DNA of 64,000 nucleotides from assembly GCF_964253915.1 (NCBI RefSeq), contig NZ_CAXUSG020000002.1, positions 310,001-374,000 on the forward strand, in the 5' to 3' direction. Source of the DNA: Metarhizobium sp964253915. GTDB taxonomy: Bacteria > Pseudomonadota > Alphaproteobacteria > Rhizobiales > Rhizobiaceae. Below, piece after piece: positions 27,146 through 35,531 of this stretch; positions within the stretch are counted from its first letter, which is position 1; the number at the start of each line of letters is the position of its first letter. Below the pieces are notes generated by a model. It searched no databases. It was not told where the DNA came from and saw nothing but the letters and a program-made list of their open reading frames with translations. Both the position numbers and the translations under genes were made by a program.

Positions 27146-27709
27146 ATTCTGGATTTCGAAGAGGACACACCGCCATCCGATGTGCCGACGCCGCGCATGT
27201 TCTCCTGGGCACGCAACTCGACCATCTATCGCATCGAAAAGCGCATGCACACCGAAAAGCAGCTTTTCGATGCGATAAGCCGCAAGGCGCGAGAAAAATT
27301 CGAGGGCATCAGCGACACGCAGGTAAAGGCGCTGGCAGAATCAGCCGTCCGGTTCGCCTATGACAACAAGGCGCTTGACGATACCGCCTTTGCCGAAATC
27401 AGCGCCCGTTCCGGCACACGAAGTGGCAAGTCGAAACGCGCCATCGCTCAAAAACTGTCGCAGAAGGGAATTGCGAAGGAAACGATTGCCACCGCCGTCG
27501 CCGAAGCAGACGATTTGCGCGCCGCCATTGCGCTTGCCCGAAAGCGGGCTTTCGGACCGTTCCGCAAGGGCGATGTCGATGAGAAGCGCAAGGCGAAGGA
27601 GTTATCGGCCTTCGCCCGCGCCGGTTTTGGTTTCGACATCGGCAAGCGGGTGTTCGAAATGTCGCTCGACGATGTCGAAGAGATTTTGGCTGCGGACAAC
27701 GACTCCTAA
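27146..27709 (+). CDS. recX: Regulatory protein RecX
   Basis: RecX caps and inhibits RecA filaments. Characteristic helices are present: RIEKRMHTEKQLFDAISRKA, DDTAFAEISARS, KSKRAIAQKLSQKGI, AIALARKRAFGPF and the C-terminal FARAGFGFDIGKRVF. The start is unclear. The first standard start codon is GTG at 27182 (175 residues), but in-frame codons back to 27146 encode an acidic lead (DFEEDTPPSD) that matches how rhizobial RecX proteins begin, preceded by GGAG at 27138-27141. That favours a CTG (27149) or ATT (27146) start. recA is not adjacent, which is common in alphaproteobacteria. Confidence 0.88.
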   Translation: MLDFEEDTPPSDVPTPRMFSWARNSTIYRIEKRMHTEKQLFDAISRKAREKFEGISDTQVKALAESAVRFAYDNKALDDTAFAEISARSGTRSGKSKRAIAQKLSQKGIAKETIATAVAEADDLRAAIALARKRAFGPFRKGDVDEKRKAKELSAFARAGFGFDIGKRVFEMSLDDVEEILAADNDS

Positions 27710-27792
27710 GGAAATTCCGGAAAAAGTGTTTGCGCACATATAGATAGAGCGTTTCCGCATTCTGGAGGAAAGCGAAAATGCCCTGGTGTCGA

Positions 27793-27815
27793 GGCGCCGG
27801 CTTTTTCCCGGTGCC
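27793..27815. terminator. Hairpin between convergent recX and pcaF
   Basis: GGCGCCGG/CCGGTGCC with a 7-base T-rich loop (one G-T pair) in the 114-bp convergent gap; a plausible bidirectional terminator. A partial copy of the GCGTTTCCGC-type repeat lies beside it (27745-27775). Confidence 0.4.
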
Positions 27816-27823
27816 TATGCTGT

Positions 27824-29029
27824 TCAGACGCGCTCGAAGGCGACGGCGATGCCCTGTCCGACGCCGATGCACATGGTGGCAAGCGCATATGTGCCCTTGC
27901 GCAGCGATAGTTCGAGCGCGGCAGTGCCGGAAATGCGCGCCCCGGACATGCCGAGCGGATGGCCGAGCGCGATGGCGCCGCCATTTGCGTTCACACGGGC
28001 ATCGTCGTCGGAAATGCCAAGTTCCCGCAGCGTTGCCAGACCTTGGGAGGCAAAGGCTTCGTTGAGTTCGATAACGTCGAGCTTATCGACGCCAAGGCCA
28101 AGGCGGGCCAGAAGCCTTCTTGACGCCTCCACCGGGCCGATGCCCATGATGCGTGGCGGAACGCCGGCCGCCGCGCCACCCATGATCCGGGCAATCGGCG
28201 TGAGGCCATATCTCTTCGCCGCAGCCTCGGAGGCGACAATCAACGCCGCCGCGCCATCATTGACGCCCGAAGCATTGCCGGCAGTCACCGTCGCTCCCTC
28301 GATCCTGTTGACCGGCTTCAGCCTGGCCAGCGCCTCGATGCTGGTGGCACGCGGGTGTTCGTCCCTCGACACCACGACCGGATCGCCCTTGCGCTGCGGC
28401 ACGCTGACGGGGGTGATTTCCCGGGCAAGGCGACCGTTTTCCTGCGCCGCAGCGGCCTTCGCCTGCGAACGGACGGCAAAGGCATCCTGATCCTCGCGCG
28501 AAACCTTGTAGTCGATCGCGACATTGTCGCCGGTCTCCGGCATGGAATCGACGCCGTACTGCTTTTTCATCAGCGGATTGACGAAGCGCCAGCCGATGGT
28601 GGTGTCGTAGATCTCGGCATTACGCGAAAAGGCGCTTTCCGCCTTCGGCATGACAAACGGCGCGCGGCTCATGCTCTCCACGCCGCCGGCGATCATCAGC
28701 TCCGCCTCGCCCGCCTTGATGGCCCGGGCGGCGGTGATGACGGCGTCCATGCCGGAGCCGCACAGGCGGTTCATGGTCGTGCCGGACACGGAAACCGGCA
28801 GGTCGGCAAGAAGCGCAACCATACGGGCGACGTTGCGGTTGTCTTCGCCGGCCTGGTTGGCGCAGCCATAGATCACGTCGCCGACCGCGTCCCAATCGAC
28901 GCCGCCATTGCGTTCGATCAGCGCCTTGAGCGGGATGGCGCCGAGATCGTCGGCGCGAATGGCGGACAGCGAGCCGCCAAAGCGGCCGATCGGCGTACGG
29001 ATATAGTCGCAGATGAAGGCTTCAGTCAC
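27824..29029 (-). CDS. pcaF: 3-oxoadipyl-CoA thiolase PcaF
   Basis: 401 residues from GTG 29029 (AGGGAG upstream), exactly the usual PcaF length; the start overlaps the pcaJ stop by 8 bp. The nucleophilic cysteine lies in NRLCGSGMDAV, the histidine in NANGGAIALGHPLGMSGAR and the second cysteine in ATMCIGVGQG. It cleaves beta-ketoadipyl-CoA to succinyl-CoA and acetyl-CoA, the last step of protocatechuate/catechol degradation. The order pcaI-pcaJ-pcaF with divergent pcaR matches rhizobial arrangements. Confidence 0.95.
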   Translation of the reverse strand: MTEAFICDYIRTPIGRFGGSLSAIRADDLGAIPLKALIERNGGVDWDAVGDVIYGCANQAGEDNRNVARMVALLADLPVSVSGTTMNRLCGSGMDAVITAARAIKAGEAELMIAGGVESMSRAPFVMPKAESAFSRNAEIYDTTIGWRFVNPLMKKQYGVDSMPETGDNVAIDYKVSREDQDAFAVRSQAKAAAAQENGRLAREITPVSVPQRKGDPVVVSRDEHPRATSIEALARLKPVNRIEGATVTAGNASGVNDGAAALIVASEAAAKRYGLTPIARIMGGAAAGVPPRIMGIGPVEASRRLLARLGLGVDKLDVIELNEAFASQGLATLRELGISDDDARVNANGGAIALGHPLGMSGARISGTAALELSLRKGTYALATMCIGVGQGIAVAFERV

Positions 29030-29729
29030 TTTTTTCTCCCTGGAGCGCCGGCACGACGAGATCGGCGACCGGACCATCGATATGCAGCCGGGCGCCCGTC
29101 ATCGCCTGCAACTCTTCAAGACTCATGGCGGCCAGTTTTTCGCGCAGCACGAAACGCCTGTCCTTGATGTCAATGACGGCATGGCTGGTGTAGACGCGGG
29201 TGATGCAGGCGACGCCGGTCAGCGGAAACGTGCAGTTTTCGACCAGCTTCGGCTCGCCCTTCTTGGTGACGTGTTCGGTGATCACCGAAACCTGCTTGGC
29301 GCCGTGCACGAGGTCCATGGCACCGCCGACGGCCGGAACGCCTTTCGTACCCACCCGCCAGTTGGCAAGGTCGCCGTTTTCGGCGACCTGCAGCGCACCG
29401 AGGATCGCGACGTCGAGGTGGCCACCGCGGACCATGGCAAAGCTGTCGGCATGGTGGAAGAAGGCGGCGCCCGACTTCAGCGTCACCGCCTTCTTGCCGG
29501 CGTTGATCAGGTCCCAGTCCTCCTCGCCGGCGGGAGGTGCCTCGCCGAAATTCAGGATGCCGTTTTCGGTGTGGAAGATCGCCTGCCGGCCGAGCGGCTG
29601 GTAGCGGGCGACCATCTCGGGGAAGCCGATGCCGAGGTTCACATAGGCGCCGTCGCGGATGTCCTGCGCGGCCCGCCAGGCGATCTGGGCGTTGGAAAGC
29701 TTGATGTCTTCGCGCGTATCGACGGTCAT
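29022..29729 (-). CDS. pcaJ: 3-oxoadipate CoA-transferase subunit B PcaJ
   Basis: 235 residues from ATG 29729. The catalytic glutamate sits in the conserved TENGIL segment, after VNLGIGFPEMV. With PcaI it moves CoA from succinyl-CoA to 3-oxoadipate. The start overlaps the pcaI stop by 4 bp, so the subunits are made together. Confidence 0.95.
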   Translation of the reverse strand: MTVDTREDIKLSNAQIAWRAAQDIRDGAYVNLGIGFPEMVARYQPLGRQAIFHTENGILNFGEAPPAGEEDWDLINAGKKAVTLKSGAAFFHHADSFAMVRGGHLDVAILGALQVAENGDLANWRVGTKGVPAVGGAMDLVHGAKQVSVITEHVTKKGEPKLVENCTFPLTGVACITRVYTSHAVIDIKDRRFVLREKLAAMSLEELQAMTGARLHIDGPVADLVVPALQGEKSD

Positions 29730-30433
29730 ACGTAGGCCACTCCGGCGCGGATGAGGGCTTCTTCCTGTTGCGGGTCGGCGACTTCGACGAGACGGTCGAC
29801 GAAGATGCCGGGCGTCACCACATGCTCCGGATCGATTTCGCCGGCCGGCACGATGCGGGAAACCTGCACGATGGTCTGGGCGGCGGCCATGCACATCAGC
29901 GGGCTGAAGTTGCGGGCGGCCTTGTTGTAGGTGAGGTTGCCGTAGGTATCGCCGAACTCGGCCTTGACGATGGCGAAATCGGCTTTCAGCCAGCGCTCCT
30001 GCACATAAGGACGGCCGTCGAATTCGGCGACTGCCTTGCCGGCCGCCAGTTCCGTGCCGTAGGCGGTCGGGGTGTAGAACGCCGGAATGCCGGCGCCGCC
30101 GGCGCGGATCCGCTCGGCAAGCGTGCCCTGCGGCACCAGTTCCAGCTCGATTTCGCCGGCGAGATACTTGTCCGTGAAGGCGCGCGGGTCGGACGATTTC
30201 GGGAACGAGCAGATCATCTTCCGCACCCGGCCGGCGTCGATCATCGCGGCAATGCCGATGCGGCCGTTGCCGGCATTGTTGTTGATGATGGTGAGGTCTT
30301 TCGATCCCTTGTCGATCAGCGCGTGAATAAGCTCGATCGGTGCGCCCGACCCGCCGAAACCGCCGATCATGACGGTCGCGCCATCGCCGATATCGGCAAC
30401 CGCCTGCGCCAGGCTTTCATTCGTCTTGTCCAT
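29726..30433 (-). CDS. pcaI: 3-oxoadipate CoA-transferase subunit A PcaI
   Basis: 235 residues from ATG 30433 (GGAG upstream; a TTG two codons earlier is less likely). GATVMIGGFGGSGAPIELIHAL and INNNAGNGRIG are typical of the CoA-transferase alpha subunit. First gene of the pcaIJF operon, with a PcaR-type operator about 90 bp upstream. Confidence 0.95.
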   Translation of the reverse strand: MDKTNESLAQAVADIGDGATVMIGGFGGSGAPIELIHALIDKGSKDLTIINNNAGNGRIGIAAMIDAGRVRKMICSFPKSSDPRAFTDKYLAGEIELELVPQGTLAERIRAGGAGIPAFYTPTAYGTELAAGKAVAEFDGRPYVQERWLKADFAIVKAEFGDTYGNLTYNKAARNFSPLMCMAAAQTIVQVSRIVPAGEIDPEHVVTPGIFVDRLVEVADPQQEEALIRAGVAYV

Positions 30434-30505
30434 AAGCAAGCTCCATTGCCCACCATTTCAACGACTTTGGAGATACGCCCCGGCGGCATAGACCGCAATG
30501 AATTT

Positions 30506-30539
30506 GTGCGCTATGTTGATATTTGTTCTATTATCGCAC
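30506..30539. promoter_or_regulatory. PcaR operator in the pcaI-pcaR gap
   Basis: GTTCTATTATCGCAC (30525-30539) matches the remembered 15-bp PcaR box GTTCGATAATCGCAC at 13 positions. A partial inverted copy beginning GTGCG is at 30506-30520. Its position, 17 bp before the pcaR ATG and about 90 bp before pcaI, fits control of both promoters. Confidence 0.6.
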
Positions 30540-30555
30540 ATTTGGAGACCCCACG

Positions 30556-31317
30556 ATGGCAGTGAAGGAACGGGACATGATGGGGAGCCTGGCCAAAGGC
30601 CTGAAGGTCGTCGAAGCCTTCACGGCGGAGAACCCGCGGCTCAGCATCGCGCAGGCATCCGAAATCGCCGGCCTCGACCGCGCTACCACCCGCCGCTGCC
30701 TGCTGACGCTGGCGGAGCTCGGTTACTGTGCCTATGACGGCAAGTTTTTCACCGTGACGCCGAGGGTCCTGCGGCTTGGCACCGGCTGCCTGGCAACCAT
30801 GCCGCTGCCGCGGATCGTGCAGCCGTTCCTCGACGTGTTGTCGGAGCAGATCGGGCAGAGCACCTCGGTCTCCATCCTCGACGAAGCCGAGATCGTCTAC
30901 ATCGCCCGGGCGGCACAGCGGCGTGTGATGTCCATTGCCCTCATGCCCGGCTCGCGCCTGCCGGCCTATTGCACCTCCATGGGACGCGTACTGCTTGCCG
31001 CCGCCGGCGAGGAGACCACATTGAGGCTACTCAAAGCCTCGCCGCTCGTCGCCCGGACGGAATACACGGTCACCGACATCGGCACGCTGATGGCGGAGAT
31101 CGCCAAGGTGAAGGAGCGCGGTTTTGCCGCGATCAACCAGGAGGTCGAGATGGGGCTGTGCTCGATCGCCGTTCCGCTGAAGGCTGCCAACGGCAGGACG
31201 GTGGCCGCGCTCAATGTCGGGCTGGCGGCGGGCAAGGCAAGCATGGAGGATATCGAAGAGATGTTCCTGCCGCCTCTGCTGCGGATGCAGGCGGAGTTGC
31301 GGCAATCGCTCATCTGA
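30556..31317 (+). CDS. pcaR: IclR-family regulator of the beta-ketoadipate pathway PcaR
   Basis: 253 residues from ATG 30556 (GGAGACC upstream; 11 earlier in-frame codons overlap the operator). The N-terminal winged helix is LSIAQASEIAGLDRATTRRC; the IclR effector domain has MSIALMPGSRLPAYCTSMGRVLLA and FAAINQEVEMGLCSIAVPL. PcaR activates pcaIJF in response to beta-ketoadipate in related bacteria. Divergence from pcaI with a PcaR-like box between supports the name over other PcaU/PobR-type members. Confidence 0.9.
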   Translation: MAVKERDMMGSLAKGLKVVEAFTAENPRLSIAQASEIAGLDRATTRRCLLTLAELGYCAYDGKFFTVTPRVLRLGTGCLATMPLPRIVQPFLDVLSEQIGQSTSVSILDEAEIVYIARAAQRRVMSIALMPGSRLPAYCTSMGRVLLAAAGEETTLRLLKASPLVARTEYTVTDIGTLMAEIAKVKERGFAAINQEVEMGLCSIAVPLKAANGRTVAALNVGLAAGKASMEDIEEMFLPPLLRMQAELRQSLI

Positions 31318-31361
31318 TCGCAGCCGCGAGCGTCGTGATCAGAGGCGGTGGCCCGATGCGA

Positions 31362-32300
31362 TCATGGCCGTGACCGCCCACTGGGCGCGCCGCCCTTTGA
31401 GCGCATGCGTTTGCGGAAGGCGGTGGGTTTCTCGTTGAACCGTTCGCTGAACGCTTCATAGAAGCGCGAGGCGGAGCCGAAGCCGGACTCGAAAGCGACG
31501 TCCGTGATCGACAGATCCGTGGCGATCAACAGCGATTGCGCCGTGTCGAGGCGATGGCGGACGATCGCCTGGTTGATGGTCAGCCCGACGGCGCGCTTGA
31601 ACAGCGTCATGGCATAGTTCGGGTGCAGGCCGGCATCGCGCCCGACATCGTCGGCGGAAATCTCGTCGAGGGCGTTTTCCGCGATGAAGCGCAGCATGCG
31701 CTCGACATTTTCGATCCGTTCGCCGTCATGATGGCCAAGGCTGGCGATAGCCGAGCCTTCCTCGCGCAGATCACGCCAGCCGTCGCGCTCGATGCGCAGA
31801 ACCCGCGCCGTCAGTTCGTTGCGGACGATTTCCATCAACCCTTCGTCGCCGGCCAGCAACTCTTCGCGCCAGCGCAGGAAAATGTCGTGATCATAGGGCC
31901 GAAGCTCCGTCGCCTCGATCATCGCTCCACGAAACACCGCATCGCGAAAGCGCGTCAGATTGGCAAGGCCGAGGAAGAAGGACATCGGCACATAGAGACA
32001 GACGAAACGGGTGCCTTCCGCCCGGTCGATCACCTGGTGCGGGATCATCCCCCAGAAGAGGCAGAGGCGGCCCTTGCCGACCGTCAGCTCGCGACCGTCG
32101 AACCAATAGGTCATGTCGCCTTCCAACACGAAATTCAGCTCGATCTGGCTGTGCATGTGCGGGCCGGGCATGCGCTGGACCAGCAGCGCCTCGCCGGCAC
32201 AAAACCGGTGATCGCCGAAGATCACCAGCGGATGCCGCGGATTCTGATCCGGGTGAACGGGAACGGATTCGTCTTGAGGAACGAAAAGGGGCAGCACCAT
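31362..32300 (-). CDS. AraC-family regulator with N-terminal cupin domain
   Basis: 312 residues. The N-terminal sensor domain has cupin strands (GPHMHSQIELNFVLEGDMTYWFDG). The C-terminal pair of helix-turn-helices is shown by DEISADDVGRDAGLHPNYAMTLFK and LLIATDLSITDVAFESGF, ending in the AraC signature FYEAFSERFNEKPTAFRK. The architecture resembles MelR/RhaS-type sugar activators. It is divergent from the galactoside operon starting 154 bp away and is its likely activator. Confidence 0.9.
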   Translation of the reverse strand: MVLPLFVPQDESVPVHPDQNPRHPLVIFGDHRFCAGEALLVQRMPGPHMHSQIELNFVLEGDMTYWFDGRELTVGKGRLCLFWGMIPHQVIDRAEGTRFVCLYVPMSFFLGLANLTRFRDAVFRGAMIEATELRPYDHDIFLRWREELLAGDEGLMEIVRNELTARVLRIERDGWRDLREEGSAIASLGHHDGERIENVERMLRFIAENALDEISADDVGRDAGLHPNYAMTLFKRAVGLTINQAIVRHRLDTAQSLLIATDLSITDVAFESGFGSASRFYEAFSERFNEKPTAFRKRMRSKGGAPSGRSRP

Positions 32301-32453
32301 AGCTTAGGATACCGGAGAAGTTAGCCGAAAAATCGGTAGATTATTACGGCTTTGCGCCCGATTATCAAGCTCAGCTGACGTGTAGATCCCTTGGGACCTG
32401 GATCGACACCCGTTCTGCCACATGCGAAGCATACCGGTCATAGGGAGGAAAAC
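32301..32453. promoter_or_regulatory. Divergent control region, AraC regulator/galactoside operon
   Basis: 153 bp between the two start codons. It is AT-rich near 32320-32365 and contains the dyad-like CCGAAAAATCGG (32324-32335). AraC half-sites cannot be assigned by eye. Confidence 0.4.
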
Positions 32454-33686
32454 ATGACCCTTTTCAAAAATTTGCGCCTGCTGGCGCTGTCTGTGTCGCT
32501 TTTGTCGACAGCCGCATTTGCCGGCGAGATCACCATCAACTCCGACCATTCCGACCCCGTGCCGAAGAAGGCCATGGAAGAGCTGATCGCCGACTTCCAG
32601 AAGGCCAATCCTGACGTCACCGTCAAGTGGAACAATTTCGACCACGAAGGCTACAAGTCGGCCATCCGCAACTTCCTGACCGCCGATGCGCCTGACGTCG
32701 TTGCCTGGTACGCCGGCAACCGCATGGAGCCCTTCGTCAAGGCCGGCCTGTTCGAGGATGTAACCGATGTCTGGACGGCCAATGGCCTCGACGAGCAGCT
32801 GAAGTCGTCGGCGCCATCGATGACCATCGACGGCAAGAAGTGGGGCATGCCCTACACCTACTACCAGTGGGGCATCTACTACCGTAAGGACATCTTCGCC
32901 GAACAGGGCATCACCCCGCCGAAGACCTGGGCAGAACTGCTCGCCGCCTCGGAAAAGTTGAAGGCCGCCGGCGTAACGCCGTTCACCATCGGCACCAAGG
33001 CGCTGTGGCCGACGGGCGGCTGGTTCGACTATCTCGACCTGCGCGTCAACGGCTACGAATTCCATATGGAGCTGACCGCCGGCAAGATCCCCTACACCGA
33101 TCCGCGCGTAAAGGCCGTGTTCGAGAAGTGGGGCGAACTGGTCAAGGCCGACTACTTCATCGCCAACCACGCTGCCATCGACTGGCAGGATGCCGTGCCG
33201 CAGCTGGTGCAGGGCAAGGCGGCCATGTACCTGATGGGCAACTTCGCAGTCGCGACATTCAAGGACGGTGGCCTGAAGGAAGAGCAGATCGGCTTCCTGC
33301 AGTTCCCCGAAATCACCCCCGGCATTCCGGTAGCAGAAGAAGCGCCGACCGACACGTTCCACATCCCCTCGGGTGCCAAGAACAAGGAAGACGCCAAGAA
33401 ATTCCTGGCCTATCTCGCCTCCCCGGCGGTGCAGGCCAAGATGAATGCGACGCTCGGCCAGCTGCCGGTCAACAACACGGCAGAGAAGCCGAAGGACGTC
33501 TTCCTCGACGCGGGCTTCGCCATGCTGTCCAACGCCCACGGGCTGGCACAGTTCTATGACCGCGATGCGCAGGCCGAAATGGCCAAGGCCGGCATGGAAG
33601 GCTTCCAGGAATTCATGGTCAAGCCGGATAATCTCGACCGTATCCTCGAGCGTCTCGAAAAGATCCGCGCCCGCGTTTACAAGTAG
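32454..33686 (+). CDS. Sugar ABC importer binding protein (family 1, LacE-like)
   Basis: 410 residues from ATG 32454 with an excellent AGGGAGGAAAAC RBS; the signal peptide runs to AAFAGE. Typical of the maltose/lactose/multiple-sugar binding group: ITINSDHSDPVPKKAMEEL, DVVAWYAGNRMEPFVKAGL, TYYQWGIYYRKDIFAEQGI and GKAAMYLMGNF. Operon partners (GH36 and GH42 galactosidases) imply the ligands are alpha- and beta-galactosides such as melibiose, raffinose or lactose. Confidence 0.92.
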   Translation: MTLFKNLRLLALSVSLLSTAAFAGEITINSDHSDPVPKKAMEELIADFQKANPDVTVKWNNFDHEGYKSAIRNFLTADAPDVVAWYAGNRMEPFVKAGLFEDVTDVWTANGLDEQLKSSAPSMTIDGKKWGMPYTYYQWGIYYRKDIFAEQGITPPKTWAELLAASEKLKAAGVTPFTIGTKALWPTGGWFDYLDLRVNGYEFHMELTAGKIPYTDPRVKAVFEKWGELVKADYFIANHAAIDWQDAVPQLVQGKAAMYLMGNFAVATFKDGGLKEEQIGFLQFPEITPGIPVAEEAPTDTFHIPSGAKNKEDAKKFLAYLASPAVQAKMNATLGQLPVNNTAEKPKDVFLDAGFAMLSNAHGLAQFYDRDAQAEMAKAGMEGFQEFMVKPDNLDRILERLEKIRARVYK

Positions 33687-33704
33687 GACATCGTCCTCCC
33701 AGCA

Positions 33705-33740
33705 CCGGATGCCGTGGACATAACCGTCTCCGGCATCCGG
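33705..33740 (+). terminator. Hairpin between sugar binding protein and first permease
   Basis: Perfect 10-bp stem CCGGATGCCG/CGGCATCCGG with a 16-base loop, 18 bases after the stop codon; no T-run. Probably limits read-through so the binding protein exceeds the membrane subunits. Confidence 0.55.
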
Positions 33741-33771
33741 CTGCTCTTTCATCGTTTCCAAAGGTGCCGCC

Positions 33772-34680
33772 GTGAGCAACGCCGTCTCCCCTTCATCCGG
33801 CTTCTGGAAGAAAAACCAGCAGAAGCTGGCGCCCTGGCTGTTTCTGGCACCGGGCATCCTGATGTTCGTCATCTATGTGCTGGTGCCGATCGCCCAGTCG
33901 ATCTGGATCAGTTTCCATGATTGGGACGGGCTCGGAGAACAAGTCTGGATCGGTGTCGGCAATTATGTCGAGCTGCTCGACGACGATACTTTCTACGTCG
34001 CCCTGAAGAACAACCTGATCTGGCTGGTGCTTTACCTCCTGTCGATCCCGGCGGGCCTGGCGGTCGCGCTGTTCCTGAACCAGACCGTCACCGGCATCCG
34101 CCTCTACAAGTCGCTGTTCTTCTTTCCCTTCGTCATCAGCCAGGTCGTCGTCGGCCTGATGTTCACCTGGTTTTATGCGCCGGATTTCGGCCTGTTCTCC
34201 AAGCTGATGGAATGGGTGACGGGCGAACAGATCGCCGTCCTCGCCGACGAACGTTACGTCACCTACGGCATCATCGTCGCCGGCCTCTGGCCGCAGACGG
34301 CCTATTGCATGATCCTCTACCTGACCGGCCTCAACACCATCAATCCCGAGCAGGTGGAAGCCGCCCGCATGGATGGCGCCAAGGGTTTTCGGCTTCTGTG
34401 GAACATCATCCTGCCGCAGCTGGGGCCTGCGACCTTCATCGCCATGGTGGTTACCGTGATCGGCTCGTTGCGCTCCTTCGACCTCGTCTCCGTGATGACG
34501 GCCGGCGGTCCCTACGGATCGAGCCAGGTGCTATCCTACTTCATGTATGAGCAGGCACTCTCGGAATACGGCTTCCGCATGGGTTATGGCGCGGCCATCG
34601 CCGTCGTCCTGTTCCTGATCATGATGGTCTTCATCTCGCTGTTCATCGTGCGCATGCTGCGCCAGGAAAGGAACGCCTGA
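33772..34680 (+). CDS. Sugar ABC importer permease 1 (MalF/LacF-like)
   Basis: 302 residues from GTG 33772 (AGGTGCC upstream). It has six membrane segments; the first is APWLFLAPGILMFVIYVLVPIAQS. The EAA loop is EQVEAARMDGAKGFRLLWNIILPQL. Its stop overlaps the next start by one base (TGATG). Confidence 0.93.
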   Translation: MSNAVSPSSGFWKKNQQKLAPWLFLAPGILMFVIYVLVPIAQSIWISFHDWDGLGEQVWIGVGNYVELLDDDTFYVALKNNLIWLVLYLLSIPAGLAVALFLNQTVTGIRLYKSLFFFPFVISQVVVGLMFTWFYAPDFGLFSKLMEWVTGEQIAVLADERYVTYGIIVAGLWPQTAYCMILYLTGLNTINPEQVEAARMDGAKGFRLLWNIILPQLGPATFIAMVVTVIGSLRSFDLVSVMTAGGPYGSSQVLSYFMYEQALSEYGFRMGYGAAIAVVLFLIMMVFISLFIVRMLRQERNA

Positions 34681-35531
34681 TGTTCCCGACACCCATCGAG
34701 AAATCCTCGCGCGCCATCCAGATCGGCTACAAGATTGCTCTACCGATCGCGCTCGTCCTCTGGCTGCTGCCGCTGATCGGCGTTGCCATCACCTCGGTTC
34801 GACCCGCCGGCGATCTCGCCGCCGGTAACTATTTCGGCGTGCCCTCCGGTTTTGCCGGCATAGAGAACTATACCGCCGTCTTCCGGGATTCGCCGATCGG
34901 CCTCTACATCCTGAACTCGTTCAAGGTGACGATCCCGACGGTGATCGGCGCCGTGGCGCTGTCCTGCCTCACCGGTTTTGCGCTGGCGGTCTACAAGTTC
35001 AAGGGTAACCTGATCCTGTTCTTCCTGTTCGTCGCCGGCAACTTCATCCCGTTCCAGATCCTGATGGTGCCGGTTCGCGACATGACGCTGCGCGCCGGGC
35101 TCTATGACACGACGCTCGGCCTTGTGCTGTTCCATGTCGCCTTCCAGACCGGTTTCTGCACGCTGTTCATGCGCAACTTCATCAAGGGCCTGCCGTTCGC
35201 GCTGATCGAATCGGCCCGCGTCGAAGGCGTGTCGGAATGGCGGATCTTCCGCTACGTCGTGCTGCCGCTGATGCGGCCGGCAATCGCGGCACTGTCGGTG
35301 CTGGTCTTTACTTTCGTGTGGAACGACTACTTCTGGGCGACCGTGCTCGTCCAGGGCCAGCACGCCATGCCGGTGACGGCCGGCCTCTATTCGCTGAACG
35401 GCCAGTGGGTTGCCGCCTGGCATCTCGTGTCCGCCGGATCGATCGTCGCGGCGCTGCCGCCGGTCGCCACCTTTTTCCTGATGCAACGGCATTTTATTGC
35501 CGGCCTGACGCTTGGAGCCACCAAGGGATGA
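34680..35531 (+). CDS. Sugar ABC importer permease 2 (MalG/LacG-like)
   Basis: 283 residues. MalG-type landmarks are RDMTLRAGLYDTTLGLVL, LIESARVEGVSEWRIFRYVVLP (EAA loop) and FVWNDYFWATVLVQG. Start and stop both overlap adjacent genes. Confidence 0.93.
   Translation: MFPTPIEKSSRAIQIGYKIALPIALVLWLLPLIGVAITSVRPAGDLAAGNYFGVPSGFAGIENYTAVFRDSPIGLYILNSFKVTIPTVIGAVALSCLTGFALAVYKFKGNLILFFLFVAGNFIPFQILMVPVRDMTLRAGLYDTTLGLVLFHVAFQTGFCTLFMRNFIKGLPFALIESARVEGVSEWRIFRYVVLPLMRPAIAALSVLVFTFVWNDYFWATVLVQGQHAMPVTAGLYSLNGQWVAAWHLVSAGSIVAALPPVATFFLMQRHFIAGLTLGATKG

Noticed and set aside
26953..27363. 136-codon plus-strand frame overlapping recX
   Set aside because: Out of frame with recX and without motifs; the RecX frame is clearly the coding one.
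32304..33872. Minus-strand open frame of 522 codons opposite the sugar-binding protein
   Set aside because: Shadow of a gene with an excellent RBS, signal peptide and family motifs.
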